A DNA stretch of 64,000 nucleotides from Peromyscus leucopus (lineage: Eukaryota > Chordata > Mammalia > Rodentia > Cricetidae), in assembly GCF_004664715.2 (NCBI RefSeq), contig NC_051079.1, positions 57,137,660 through 57,201,659 on the forward strand, in the 5' to 3' direction. Shown piece after piece: positions 38,501 through 49,949 of the stretch. Below the pieces are notes generated by a model, which saw only the letters and a program-made list of their open reading frames with translations, had not been told where the DNA came from and did not search any database. Each line of letters starts with the position of its first letter. Position 1 is the stretch's first letter. A program made the position numbers and the translations under genes.

Positions 38501-39299
38501 CTTTCTATTTGGGAGAGAATCCTGACTTAAAGCTCAGTCTTCCCTTCCCAAGTTGGCTTAGAGATTAAGCTAAAACACCTGGGAGATAGGAAGTGTGAGC
38601 ACCGAGATGTGATGGTCAGATTTCAACTCCACTAGGAAAAAAAAAAAAAATCAGGATTTGCTTGGCATCCCCCAGGGACCTAGAGCCATGCTTTCCTCCA
38701 GGCCAAATTACACTCATTTTGAGAGAGGACACATTGAGGTAATTGGTGGGACCGCGTGGGGAAGAGTTGAATTCCAGCTGCTTCCATTGTAGCTGACCTG
38801 AAAACGAACAGGGGTGGTTGACAAATGGTGGCCAACGTCTGACTTGGCTTTTTCACCTCCATGAACCTGAGGGTGAGAATTATAAAGAACTGAAGGACTG
38901 CACCAATAATGACTATGTTCAAGTGGGAATTGCTGTGTTGGGAAAAGCTCACACACCATTTTCAAAATAGTTGATGCGTTTACCAACCACAGCCCTATTA
39001 CTGGAGCCCAATAAAGTTTACCCACAGTGTGGAAACACCCCTTATTTTTATTGTCAGCCGTCTAGTGAACGTGTCATGGACTCTCACCTCTTCTTGGGTC
39101 CTCACCCCTTTGGTTTCCATTCTAAAGTATTCATAATGGAAGCTACTTGGAAGGCACCAGATAGATTCTCACCTCCAAGAAAAGAACAAAACAGAAATGT
39201 GTTGTCGACTCCATTTCTCCCTAAATTGTGCCTTTTTTTTTCCAGTAAGGAGAATAACACTGTGTTACTCAATAGTTTTTCTAGCGAATAAAGCAAATT

Positions 39300-39545
39300 A
39301 AATTGATGTTACATGCATATTTAAACTCCATCCAGTTAAGTACTGACGTGATTAAAATAATCAAATGTATTACTTAAAAAATTAAAAAGGATAAATTCTG
39401 CACCCCATTATTTTATTGACTTTTCAATATAAATTGCAGAAATGTTTACATTCCTAATGGCATTATTAAGATAAACTGACAAATCAGAGGGAAAAAAGTT
39501 GATTGGCCAGCACGTCATTATTCCTGCACCTGCTATCACAATTCA
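39300..39545. promoter_or_regulatory. Candidate conserved non-coding element
   Basis: Repeat-free AT-rich sequence with packed homeodomain words (TTAAAATAATCAAATGTATT, ATGGCATTATTAAGATAAAC), an ACGTCATTATT motif and a CACCTG E-box (GCACCTGC at about 39.53 kb). Motif content only; no conservation data. Confidence 0.3.
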
Positions 39546-39549
39546 GAAG

Positions 39550-42500
39550 AGCCTAGCAGTTCTGAGCAGGGTGGATGGCGTTTTTTTCTTAGGCTTCCTT
39601 TGTGTGATGTGGGGGTTGGGATAAATGTTTAACAAGTGTGGTTTCACTTTGTAGTGCCTTTGTGTGTGTGTTGTTGTGATTAAATGACTACAATGTAGTT
39701 CGTGTAGCTTTGGAATTAGGACGCAAATGTCAGAGGACTGCAAGGTCTCCCTGTACCTGATGCACTGAACCTACCTGAGGAGAATGGAAGGTCAGACTTA
39801 GAAGTTGTTCAGTGGCAGATAGAGCCAACTCTTCAGTTTTATACTGGGCATCTCAAAGATCTGGAAGGAATACTAGAGATTTTTATTTTCTGATATTTTA
39901 CATATTCTTTAAGAATGCCATCCTGTTCTTTGAGAGGCAATGACATTAGATTTGTATTGAGAAGGAAGAAAGTATATTGTCTCATGCTGTGACTAGAGCT
40001 TCTAAAGATGTGAATGAAATGCATTACTTTCTGAAAGACAGTAGTTACCACCAATTCACAGGAGTTTAGACTCCGTCCTATAATAATTGAAACTCCCAGA
40101 CTTTAATAACACTTAATGTGTAGCATGGATCCCACTTAATCTCCCCCTGTCTTCATAGCAAAATGTTTACATAAATGAACTCTCAATTTGATATCGACTA
40201 TTTAGCCTAGTCCCTTCCAAAGTTAATACTATTTCCATAATTAAACATGCTCGGCAGTTACCATAGGGCTACTTCTTAAAACCCATGCTCCTCCTTGTTC
40301 TTTTAAGCCATCTGTTGGCTAGGTCAGCAATGAAATGGGAGCCTGATTTTATAAATTAAAGCAAGTTCTCTGCCATTGTATTAGACAGTCTGCTTCAGTG
40401 GGAGCTGAAGTTAACATTCCATCATATTTTCATTTTGTTGTATTTGCAACAGAAATGTATGTGCTCAAATTGGTTATTTTCAGCCTATGACAGCTGTGAT
40501 ATTTAAAATGATCACAGCTGTTGTGACTTAAAATTGATTTTTCTATTAACACCTGAAAAAAAGCCCTGTGCTGTATTAAAAACTTAAATAACGTGAGTGT
40601 AAAATTAGGTCTGTTGGTGTGAGTCTAGTGACCTCACTTCTCAGAGGTCTCAAAATGCAGCAAACCTCTGGGATGCTGGCAGTGAATGGGCGAACACTGG
40701 GAAGAGGTGCTGGGTAGTTCGATGTGTTTCACTTTGAGAGGATTCATGTCATGGCAGATGCTCCTGGCGCCACTTTAGAGTGTCAGTTTTGTTAATAAAA
40801 CCTTTTAGGATTCAGTTTACTTAATTAACCCCCAGAAAGATGGCTTACAGGAATCATTATGAGAACCTGACCTCTGAGCTGCAGAAGCTGTGTTATCTTT
40901 CAGATACAACACTGAGAAATGCAAAACCACACTCACTTGTCCCTTGTGGAGGATGGTTTATTTTTATGGCCTTTTCCTCCTCCACTTTTAGATGATGGAC
41001 AAAAGGAAAAGCCATAGCAAAGCAGAACCAAATTATACCTGATTAGTTTCAGGCAAGCCTTTATTTTTAGAATCTTTATTACATTTTTTATTTCTACTTT
41101 GCATATTTATTAAACATGTTTCAAAATTGAATTGTGATTCCTAGGTTCCATTGGTCTCAAGGTTTTTCTAGTCTGAAGTTGGTTGAGTACTGGAGCATTT
41201 GATGTAGCAATGGACTGACTACTTAACAATGAAACGTTTCTTGGCCCTTTGGTGTAGTGTATAAAGCCTGCCACCGGCCTTGTGTGTGATTATTTATGAA
41301 TAATAGTGAGTTCCCCGATGCATTGCCAATCAGGAGCTATGGAGATTAAACTTTTTGGCTGGTCCTCCACTTTTCACCTGCATAACTCAATCAGAATTGA
41401 AAGCATGGCAGATTTTACTATGATAAATGTATGGCTGGATCAGAAAAAGAATGGATGGCTGGTGGGTAGGTGGATAGGTTACATAACTAGACAATAACAG
41501 ATAATGCCAATTATTTATTGCTCAAACGTGTTTATTCATTAGAAAGTTATATACAATGCATTAGTTTGGCTATTATATATAGATAAGAGCAAGGCAGTTG
41601 AAAATAATAAACATTTCTATTACATACTTGAGATCACTACAGAGCTAATTTTAAAAGTTCCAGAACAAACACAGATTGCTGATTTCAGTGCCACAGGTCA
41701 CAATATCACATCCAAAATAATCATGGATGGGTGTAAATGACTTTTCACTGGTTTGGAGGGCAAAAGATACTTTGAGCGATGTTTATAGAAAACTTCAGAA
41801 AATCCAAATGGGTATTTGTCATTGACAGACTCTGATTACAAACACGTATTTCTAGAGCATTGGTGCCTCCCAGGGGACAGATGGAAACAGTCTTGATTGT
41901 CCCAGTTGTGGGGATGGGGATGGGGTTGCTGTTGGCATATGGTGGTAGAGGCTAAACCTTGCATACTGTACAGAACTTCTCAGCGGGGCAGAGGCAGAGG
42001 AGTCCGGCTTTCAACATGAAATCTGGACATTTATAGTTAATTCTTGCCATGTGAGCTACATACAGAGTCCCTTCCTTCGCCTCTCTCCTTCCTGTCCCCT
42101 TTTCATCCTTCCTCTTCCATTTTTATTTCCCTTTCTTCTCCGTGCTCTTTCCTCCCCCTCCATTTCCTATCTTTTCACTTTTACCATTTTCCTCCTTCCT
42201 TCCACCTTCTTTTCCCTTTCTCCTTCCTTTTCCCCTTCCCTCCCCGCCAACCAATGTCTTTCCTTTTTATTTGTTTGATACATCACTCTATAGAGTATTG
42301 TACAACTAGTTCCACGGTTTACCAAGAAAATGTAATCTTTCATTTGCAGTATTGTTAATATAGTAAACTATTTGCGAACCAACTGGAATGAGTTCAAAGC
42401 AGCTGTTAGACTTTATTGAGTCAATAAGGGACATTTTCTCCTTACCCTAAATGTATGTACTCACATCTTATCTTTTAGAATATTGGGAATTCAATCTATG

Positions 42501-43940
42501 TTTCTTGTTTTATAGAATCCTAAAAGAAGTATGTTACTTTTTTTGCTGGAGGACATAAAGATGAAAAAGGGAATTATCCTAAAGAATAATTAGTAGTTAC
42601 CTATAAATATTTGAGGGGAGCGTTACAGATATTGTTTGAATCCTTGTTAAATATATGACTGTATGTTAAATATATACATAAAAAAGGTTATAAGATTAAA
42701 GCAAACCTGAGGATTCTTCAGCTTTCCCAACAGTGCAGCTTTTTACCCTACTGACAACAGGGACCTTTCCTCCTGTCACTGCCCTGTGTCCATCATTACT
42801 GTATCTTCCTGGCTGTGATTCGGAAAGTGATACCAAGACCTTCGTTGCCCTCCCTAGCACTCCATGCAGGAAGGGTGAAAGATCTGATGGCAGACTCTTA
42901 ATGCCTGCCAACTTTTAGAACCCAGTACACCTCACTTCTTCCATGCCAAGTTTTGGAGAGACTTGCCAAGGCTGACAGTAGCTTGCGCCACCCTTCAGTT
43001 TCTGCCTGAGGCTTTGCAAGGTTCTCCAAGGTTTGATCAGAGTAGACACGGCATGGCAGTTGGGCACGAGGACCAGCAGCTTGGATTCACAGCGGACCTT
43101 TGGGACAGATAAGTTTTAGTTACTGTTTAGTGCATTGACTCATGGGATTGTAGAGCAGCCCTGTAAGCATCCTCACACTGTACTGCATGCTGCCTAGAGC
43201 CCTGACCACCGTGGCCCTGCACAGTAGCAGTGAAGACCTACTGACAGCTAGAGAATTAGCTTCGGCTCCGTCTCTTTCTGAGATACCTGTGAATTTGCCC
43301 TACATTGGCTTTTATTTGGGTCATTTTGTCGCACATAGTACAAGATTGTCTCGATTCATAGCGAGCAGTTGCTGAGATATCATTTTAGCTGTTGCCATGC
43401 AAGAATTACAGGTTACCATTGTGGTCATGATTTCATTTATTGGAGGATTTCCATTTCTGGGAAGTGGTGATTTTTTTTTTTTTTAAATGTTGTCAACGAA
43501 CTTCAAGGAAAAGGATATTTTAGGGATCATTCACCTCGTTTTCAGTTTTGACCAATCACTGATTATCTGTGTTAGGCTCTCAGTATTTCCCTGATATTCC
43601 ATAAACCCCGGAATAATCCTCTGAATAATTTTAAATCAATAATATGCTTATCATTGATTTCAGACTGTGCTTTGTAAAGGCAAGTTATGTAATATTTGTA
43701 TATTTATAAGGTATGAAATATTTGTGGAGTACCTTTTCTTTAATGTTTATGCAGCAAGTACTGTAAAGCTGTGATAAAACTTAGACTAACTCTTTTATTG
43801 TAGTCTTAACATTTGATAAAATACATCTGTGAGCCCCTGTTCCTTCAGAACATGTTGTCAAATACCTCCCAGAGTAATGTAATCCACTGCACCCCATAAG
43901 ACGGGTGCCCCAAATCTTGTTAGCCTATTTCAATGGTGGA
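39550..43940 (+). other. Tcf4: Tcf4 intron segment without recognised exon
   Basis: Ordinary intron with a C/T-rich stretch at 42.07-42.25 kb that opens Ser/Phe/Pro-rich ORFs on the + strand. The mixed CT composition without strict periodicity marks it as simple sequence, not coding. Confidence 0.7.
42068..42250. repeat. Pyrimidine-rich tract (CTTCC-type)
   Basis: About 180 bases with very few purines, made of TTCC, CTTCC and TCCTT words. It could form triplex DNA. The 104- and 75-codon ORFs covering it are compositional artefacts. Confidence 0.75.
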
Positions 43941-43944
43941 TGCT

Positions 43945-44130
43945 ACCCTGGCTAGTAGTATATCTACTAGCCACATGTGGCAGTTACTATTTGATACATT
44001 TTTAAAAATTAAGTTTCCCAGTTACACCAACTACATTTAAAGTCCTCAGTCACATGTGGGAGGTGTCTCTATGTGGGATAGCTCAGAGAACCTTTGCAGC
44101 ATCCCGGGAAGTTTTGTTGGGAAGCTCTGG
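43945..44130 (+). mobile_element. Ancient mammalian DNA transposon fragment (MER-type)
   Basis: CTACTAGCCACATGTGGCAG, a TTTTTAAAAATTAAGTTTCC block, AGTCCTCAGTCACATGTGGG and AGAACCTTTGCAGCATCCCG with AAGTTTTGTTGGGAAGCTCTG follow the order of an old non-autonomous DNA element found across placental mammals. I cannot name the subfamily with certainty. Confidence 0.45.
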
Positions 44131-44137
44131 TCTGAGA

Positions 44138-44226
44138 AATGGAAGCACTTGGGAATTGAATAACTTGCTCAAAGGTCACATGGATTGCAAAGAGCCAGAA
44201 TCCCTCCTGCCCTGTGTTTCAATATG
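44138..44226 (-). mobile_element. MIR SINE fragment, antisense
   Basis: GAGAAATGGAAGCACTTGGG, AATTGAATAACTTGCTCAAA, GGTCACATGGATTGCAAAGA and GCCAGAATCCC parallel the inverted MIR core (cf. 'TAACTTGCCCAAGGTCACAC', 'GGCAGAGCCAGGATTC'). Confidence 0.6.
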
Positions 44227-44879
44227 GTATTTTGCCTTTTTCTTAACTTTAGATAGGGTAATGCCAATTCTGAGATAAGAATGAACATTTTAAGGCCCCT
44301 TGTATTATCTGAGATGCTCAAGCCAATTATATTTGTGGCTCTTTCATTTAAAGTGAGTGCTTGATTTACCTAATCTTTCTTAAGGCTCAGTCCCTTTGTC
44401 TGTTTGTGCAGAGCAGAGACTTTGAAACCCCTTCCTCTGTCTCAACTAATGAGGTTCTGAAGGAGAGAACCCGCCATGTCTTAAGACATCTTTGCACATT
44501 CATTAGCTTATCATCAACAACCAGGAAATGTTTCTTCAGCCCAATGAACGTGATGCATCTGGTGTACATGCCCGTGTCTCTGTACAGTAAGGCAGAGCCT
44601 TGAGTGGAAGGTTCTCTTGACCTCCACAGAAGAGAAACTGCACTTATATCTGCCCTTGTCATTCTGCTAAGGTTATATTTTTTTTTTTTTTCTGGAGATG
44701 GTAATGTGCCTGTTCAGGTGTTCATGAGCATGGGGAACACATTCATTAGTTCCTTGGTACTTTGTACCTACCATTCTTGAAATAAGGATTGCCTACATTT
44801 CCCATCTCCCCTGGCTGGGCGGACTAGGTGCTTGGCACATGCTCCGATGCTTTCTTCTTGGGCATCTAATGGTATCACA

Positions 44880-45070
44880 AGCCATGGTTTCAGTAATAAT
44901 CATGGTGTCAAGAGGCATTTGTGCTCTGTGCACTCTTTCAGTTTGGACCGGGTTGAGTTCCTGTAATGCAAATCCTACTTTAAACTTAGCAATGCCAATT
45001 TGCATTAATATTTTGGTTTCGTATAGCTAGATATCGCATCTCACAAACAAGTGCATTTTAATGAGTCCTG
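44880..45070. promoter_or_regulatory. Candidate enhancer with paired octamer motifs
   Basis: A perfect ATGCAAAT (44966-44973) and its reverse complement ATTTGCAT (44998-45005) face each other 24 bases apart, with TTAATAT and ATTCATTAAA homeodomain words around. No repeat signature. POU factors bind such sites; the function is inference. Confidence 0.4.
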
Positions 45071-45577
45071 GCAGAATGATAAAAAGGTTATTCATTAAAT
45101 ACTATTGTAGAAAATACAGCAGTTGGCTGCCAGAAATCATTAAAGCAAAATATAATGTGCATTGAGGCCACAAGGACGCCCCTCCTTAGGAGTATGTGAC
45201 CCTATGGCATTCAGTGCAGTAAGAATCAATGCTATTCACACAGGCATGGAGGGTGGGGTTAATTAATATAAAATACAAGCCAGCATACCATTGACACCAG
45301 TGTTTATTTTTAAGATTCAAGCATATTTTATATTTTTGATATTTGTCATGAGATCATAGGGCATCGCCTCAGGATTCATGTGAAGGACTTTTAACAGTCA
45401 CGAAGACTGAGTTGTGAAGCAATGTGTTCATAAAGCTTCCATTTTGGTTTTAAATCCTGAAGTGGGATTCATCCCCCCCCCATTTGATTTTTTTTTTTTA
45501 ATTTCTTTTCCGTTTCTGGAATGCTTTATGAGAATATTGAACATTTTTTTTCTTTTCTTTTCTTCTTTCTTTTGCAG

Positions 45578-45979
45578 GGCAACATAGGGAAAAATTACAA
45601 ATTTGTAACTGGCTCTTTAGAAACCCACCACTTTAACACATGCGCCCTTGCACGTTGCTGCCACCGCCGCCGCCATGACTGTCGTGGCTTGTGCTTCCCA
45701 ATTATAATGAGCTTTTTTGGTGGTGTTACTGCAGTTGTTTCTCCCCCCCGCATCCCCCCCCTCCAGCCCCCTCAACTCACTTTTCCCAGAAGAGAGTTCC
45801 AAGCCTTTGAAAATTCTCATGATTTTGCAAATCCACTCTATTTTTGTCGAGAATACAGGAAAGTTAAAATTGGCTGGTGTGCTGCCATGTTTTGAATCCA
45901 ATTTTAAAGCAACCCTTTGCAACCCGGGGAGCGAGGCTGACATCTTTGTATCTGTAATGAAGATAATTACACCTGCAAG
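45578..45979 (+). other. Candidate unannotated Tcf4-strand exon
   Basis: A near-ideal splice acceptor (long C/T tract, TTTCTTTTGCAG) precedes 45578 and a plausible donor GCAAG|GTGACA follows 45979. One frame is open from the acceptor to a stop at about 45895, starting GNIGKNYKFVTGSLETHHFN and rich in Cys/His/Arg. A separate GCCGCCGCCATGA (ATG 45675) is a perfect Kozak context but encodes only ten residues. I do not recognise it as a TCF4 exon. It could be an alternative exon, part of a non-coding transcript or a decoy exon. Confidence 0.3.
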
Positions 45980-46129
45980 GTGACATCACTGGTGAAGTGA
46001 CAACCGCACTTGAGAGCCGCGTCCCCCGTCTCCTCTGAATTCTGTGGACCACTTTTGGCATTTAGCTCCAGACACCTCTTTCATGCTTGTCGTTTGAGAA
46101 GTTGCTTTCAGATGAATTTACTAAAGCTG

Positions 46130-46480
46130 AGTGACACAGGGTTAAATTAATTCTTTTCTTTATTACTCAAAGTGATACAGACCTTTCTTGGACTAATGTA
46201 GCTTAATTAGTGGTCAATTAAAACTGAACATTGCTGAATTGAAGTTCTTTGATCAAACTCCCTGGCATGGGCTCTCTTTCTTTAACTAGCCACCATCTTG
46301 AATTCATTTGGAATCAGTAGTATAAACAAGTTTAAAACTGGTTCTTTTATAAGAAAGTCAGCAGGCTTGTATAGCTGCGGTTTCCTTTTTTACTTCTGTA
46401 GGCGGCAATTCAAAGGCATGCTAAATGAAAACAGTGCTACACCCTGGAAAAAAAAATACATTTTTAAAAGTAACAGTAAG
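46130..46480. promoter_or_regulatory. Candidate enhancer with TCF/LEF-type site
   Basis: AT-rich, repeat-free sequence with TAGCTTAATTAGTGGTCAAT (homeodomain) and CTTTGATCAAA at 46247-46257, a palindromic match to the TCF7/LEF1 site. Adjacent segments to 46.48 kb remain repeat-free. Confidence 0.35.
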
Positions 46481-46604
46481 TAGTCAGTAAGCAGTCAGTG
46501 CTCCAGCCCATTTATCTGTAAATAATTAATATTCACTCTCCCAATATAAAGGCAAACTCCCCTTTCTCCTACCAGAGGACCACAGTTAGAATAAAACATG
46601 AAAT

Positions 46605-46648
46605 GCACACACACACACACACACAACACACACACACACACACACACC
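46605..46648. repeat. (CA)n microsatellite
   Basis: About 21 CA units with one AA interruption. Confidence 0.95.
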
Positions 46649-47339
46649 CTACCTGGGTGTCGCTTCAGTAGAGGAAGGGTGACTGCTACAGAGATGGGTC
46701 CAGTTGCTCCTTCTTCATTGCTCATGGGATACTATGTCATCTCTGTGCCTTTGAGATTGGGATGAGATACCACGTAAATTGGCTCTTGATTTCATCATTT
46801 ATTTTGGAGGGCATTGCTGCGTTCATATAAGGGCTGAACTGGTATAATTCCACAGTATGTCACTTGGTTGAAGTATAGAGTGCTTTTCTTAGAGTTTTGG
46901 TACAGTTATTCTCCCAGCCCTGGAAAGGAAGTGGGAATCAGAGGAGAAATTATCAAATAGCTAGCGATGATTCAGCCTTGTCTGTTATCCAATGCCCTGT
47001 CTTAATATTTAAAGTACATGTGCTGCTCTTGTCTAAACATAAATTGATACCATTCAGAAATCCCAGGTTTTGAAAGCTTAACAACCTCAAACCATTGAAG
47101 ATGGCGTTCAGTGACTGCAGTATACTTTAAGGTATTCATTAAAACCAGTAGTGCTTGGATTAGAAATAAAAGTAATAAAGTACAATGAAATCATTAATTT
47201 GTTGTCCATACATGGCTTCTTCTGAAATGTTCACAGGAAAGAGAAAGAGGAGTTTGGAAGTGACCATGTACTGTTTCCCTCTCCAGCAAATGATAAGATT
47301 TTCGCAGTTTTCATTCCTTATATCCAAAATTTATAGTTA

Positions 47340-47720
47340 TAAACTGTAATCAAAATTAAAAATTTCATCCCTTGACGGAAAGCGAAATTGTTTATAGTCA
47401 GTGCGCCTTTCAGCGTTCTATCTCGCCTTCTCCCTAAAGGGCTGATTAAGGAGAATAATTGGGGATGATAGCAGGAGGAAGACGACAATTCCATTTAATT
47501 AAAGATAATTTATTTTACTTTAAATTGGTGAGGTCCCACATGAATAAGAGTAGATTTAGCAGATAGATTTATTAATGGGTACTGACATCTCAGCTGACAG
47601 AAAAAGCAAACATTTTCTTTCTTCATTGTTTTTATTGCGTCCCAGCACCTGAAATTGCTGTCAGCCGGCTTCTTTCGCTGCTCCTCAGAGTTGCAGGCTT
47701 CGCCACCAAATGTGCAGTTA
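47340..47720. promoter_or_regulatory. Candidate conserved non-coding element
   Basis: In 110 bases from 47390 there are at least six CpGs (GACGG, GCGAA, TGCGCC, CAGCG, CTCGCC, GACGAC) within otherwise AT-rich sequence, followed by TTCCATTTAATTAAAGATAA (homeodomain) and CCAGCACCTGAAATTG (E-box). CpG retention plus AT-rich motifs and no repeats suggest constraint. Confidence 0.4.
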
Positions 47721-47863
47721 CTGGTTTATCACTAAAACCAACTTGATCCTCTCTTGAGTTAAAAATCCAAGCCAGGCCCATGAGAAGCTGCTCAAGTCCT
47801 CAAGACTGACACGAGAAACACACTCTTCTTAAAGGATGTTGACTGCATTGATTTTCACTAGGG

Positions 47864-48154
47864 TTAGTGCATGGAGCGTGGCACGTAGTTTTGGCATCTA
47901 AATAGGGGCCATAGCATTGGCACTGGTTTGGGGGCAGCGTGCTTGCTTGAATAGTCCTTCAAGGAGGTTGTACCTTGCGTGTTGTGGATAATGAAGAACT
48001 CCACGGGAGTAGCACCTGCCAAACATCCAGGTTCCCTCCTAACCAGCCTCCTGTAACCATTAAGGCTCTTGGTGTACTTGTTTTTCCTCCCGCAGTTATG
48101 AACGGGTCCTGGAAGTTTATGGGCGGAAATTCTCCAGCTCAAACATGAGTGCAA
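47864..48154 (-). other. Unidentified 96-codon minus-strand ORF
   Basis: An ATG-to-stop frame starting MHSCLSWRISAHKLPGPVHN, with a basic middle (GRKNKYTKSLNGYRRLVRRE) and no low-complexity run. I recognise no family, promoter or splice site, and it is antisense to Tcf4. Most likely chance or an old pseudogene fragment. Confidence 0.2.
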
Positions 48155-49120
48155 AGAAGTTTGCAGTTGTTGTCTTTATATTCTTCCCAGTCTGTAAGGG
48201 TTCTTCGACAAAATGTACATTTCGCAAAATTTGTCAACTGCTTCTAATAAACTGCTGTTTCCCCCCAGTCTGTTTGCTCTGTGCTCCAATGTAGTCAGAC
48301 TCCTCTCAGTAGCACATTCCTGTATTCCAGCTCATGTTTTCTGTTGCTCGGTTGTTTCTGTATACCTGCCTAGTAGGTTTCTTTCACACTGGATTTTTCT
48401 TTGCATGAAATGTAGGTTTTTCTGAACTCTTCTTTCCCAATGGGCTTCTCATGCCCAAAGCCTCCTTCCTGGTCACACAGACCCTCTAGTTTGACTTAGG
48501 GCTATGTCCCTAACCTTTTGTTGCTGTCTTTTCTTTTCCTTTGAGGACTGATCGTAGTAGAGTTTTTATTTTATTTTAACCAGATGCTTGTATTTTGCCC
48601 TCTTCTAAAAGCTCACTTTTCAGAATTGATGTTAGATCTGTGGTGGTGCTATTGAAGGATTACTTTTTATTAAATCTTACTTTCCATGTTGTATTAACCT
48701 TTCCCTCAACCGAAGCATCTTTTCCCTGTTATCCACCCATTGAACCTGTTGGTCTTCATAAAGTAGGCCCTCGGCTCAGTGCTTGACCCACAGTGCCCTC
48801 TCACTTTTATCCGTCTCTTATATTGCTCTTGTCTTAATTCATCTTGTATCTTTTCTTCTTCTATAATTATTGAATATGTGATACTTCCACCACCACCCCC
48901 AAGTTTTCCAAAGAGAGAGTGCTAGGGAAGCAGCATCCTTGGTGGACAGTGGGATATAGCTGCATTAAATTCTACATTCTCTTCAGAATTGTGCAGTCAT
49001 GAATCTAGATAGTACAGGCATGAAGTCAGGCATCCAGCTAGACTAAAACTCAGCTGAAAATCCTAGGAGGGAAAATCATCATGTTTAGGGAAGGTAGCCT
49101 CAGTTGTAGTGCTAGGCAGT

Positions 49121-49261
<141 letters not shown>

Positions 49262-49648
49262 GATGTGAGTGAAGAGGGTGTCTTTGGCCAGCCACTGATG
49301 ACTTTCAGTGAAGTGCACTTGGTTCCTACTGGCCTAGGAAAAAATAGGCAGTGGTTAAAATAGAGGCATATCCTATAACTCAGTAACTCAGTGATCCTGG
49401 TTCATCCTTCCTGACTCCTTTTCAGTCTATCTTATTTCCTCTCTGGTTGTCTGACTGTTCCTACAGCAATTTTACTTTGGTCTTCAAACACCTCCACCCT
49501 CTTGTTTTGTCCCCCCCCCCCATACTTGCTTGACTACCAACAGTGAGAGCCCCTTAAGTTACCTGGATGGGGGGGGGCTTTTGTGAAGTGGGGTCTCTCT
49601 ATCCCAGGGAAAACACCAGAAAATTTGAGAAATAAATACCTGAAAAGG

Positions 49649-49805
49649 AAGCCAGGTACTGTGACAAAGGCCTGTCCTCCTAGCCCATGGGAGGTGGAGG
49701 CATGAGGAGGCATGGGGATCAGGAGTTAAAGGCCAGCCCTCTTACATAGCGAGATGGAGAACAGCCTAAGCTACATGAGACCCTGTCTCAAGAGAAATAA
49801 AGAAA
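49649..49805 (+). mobile_element. B1-related SINE, sense, diverged
   Basis: AGCCAGGTACTGTGACAAAG, CCTGTCCTCCTAGCCCATGG, GAGGTGGAGGCATGAGGAGG, GATCAGGAGTTAAAGGCCAG, CCTAAGCTACATGAGACCCT and GTCTCAAGAGAAATAAAG follow the B1 (7SL-derived) order with changes and an A-rich end. Confidence 0.7.
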
Positions 49806-49949
49806 TGGACCTGAAAACTTATCTGCACTATCCCCAGACTGGAAGTCCTAACCGCTGGGACTCTGTGGGAACAGATTCCGGGGTAGAAGCCTCTGATTCT
49901 GAGGTAAGAGGAGCAGGGAGTGACAAGGGGGAACTTGTAACCATGGTCT

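Larger units (their letters stand above)
32148..39290 (+). other. Tcf4: Tcf4 intron downstream of exon 10a, first part
   Basis: It begins with donor GTAAGCGAAC. A strong polypyrimidine tract and CTAACAG at 32823 resembles a splice acceptor, followed by a possible donor TTG|GTATGT at 32972, but no known TCF4 exon is there. The sequence at 33.10-33.21 kb is repeat-free with CpGs and looks constrained. AATAAT units at 32.45 kb, TA/TG-rich sequence at 33.2-33.3 kb and A25 at 35549-35573 are simple repeats. No gene other than Tcf4 is visible. Confidence 0.7.

Noticed and set aside
42044..42358. 104-codon Ser/Phe/Pro-rich ORF
   Set aside because: Caused by a pyrimidine-rich tract; no start context, domain or splice support.
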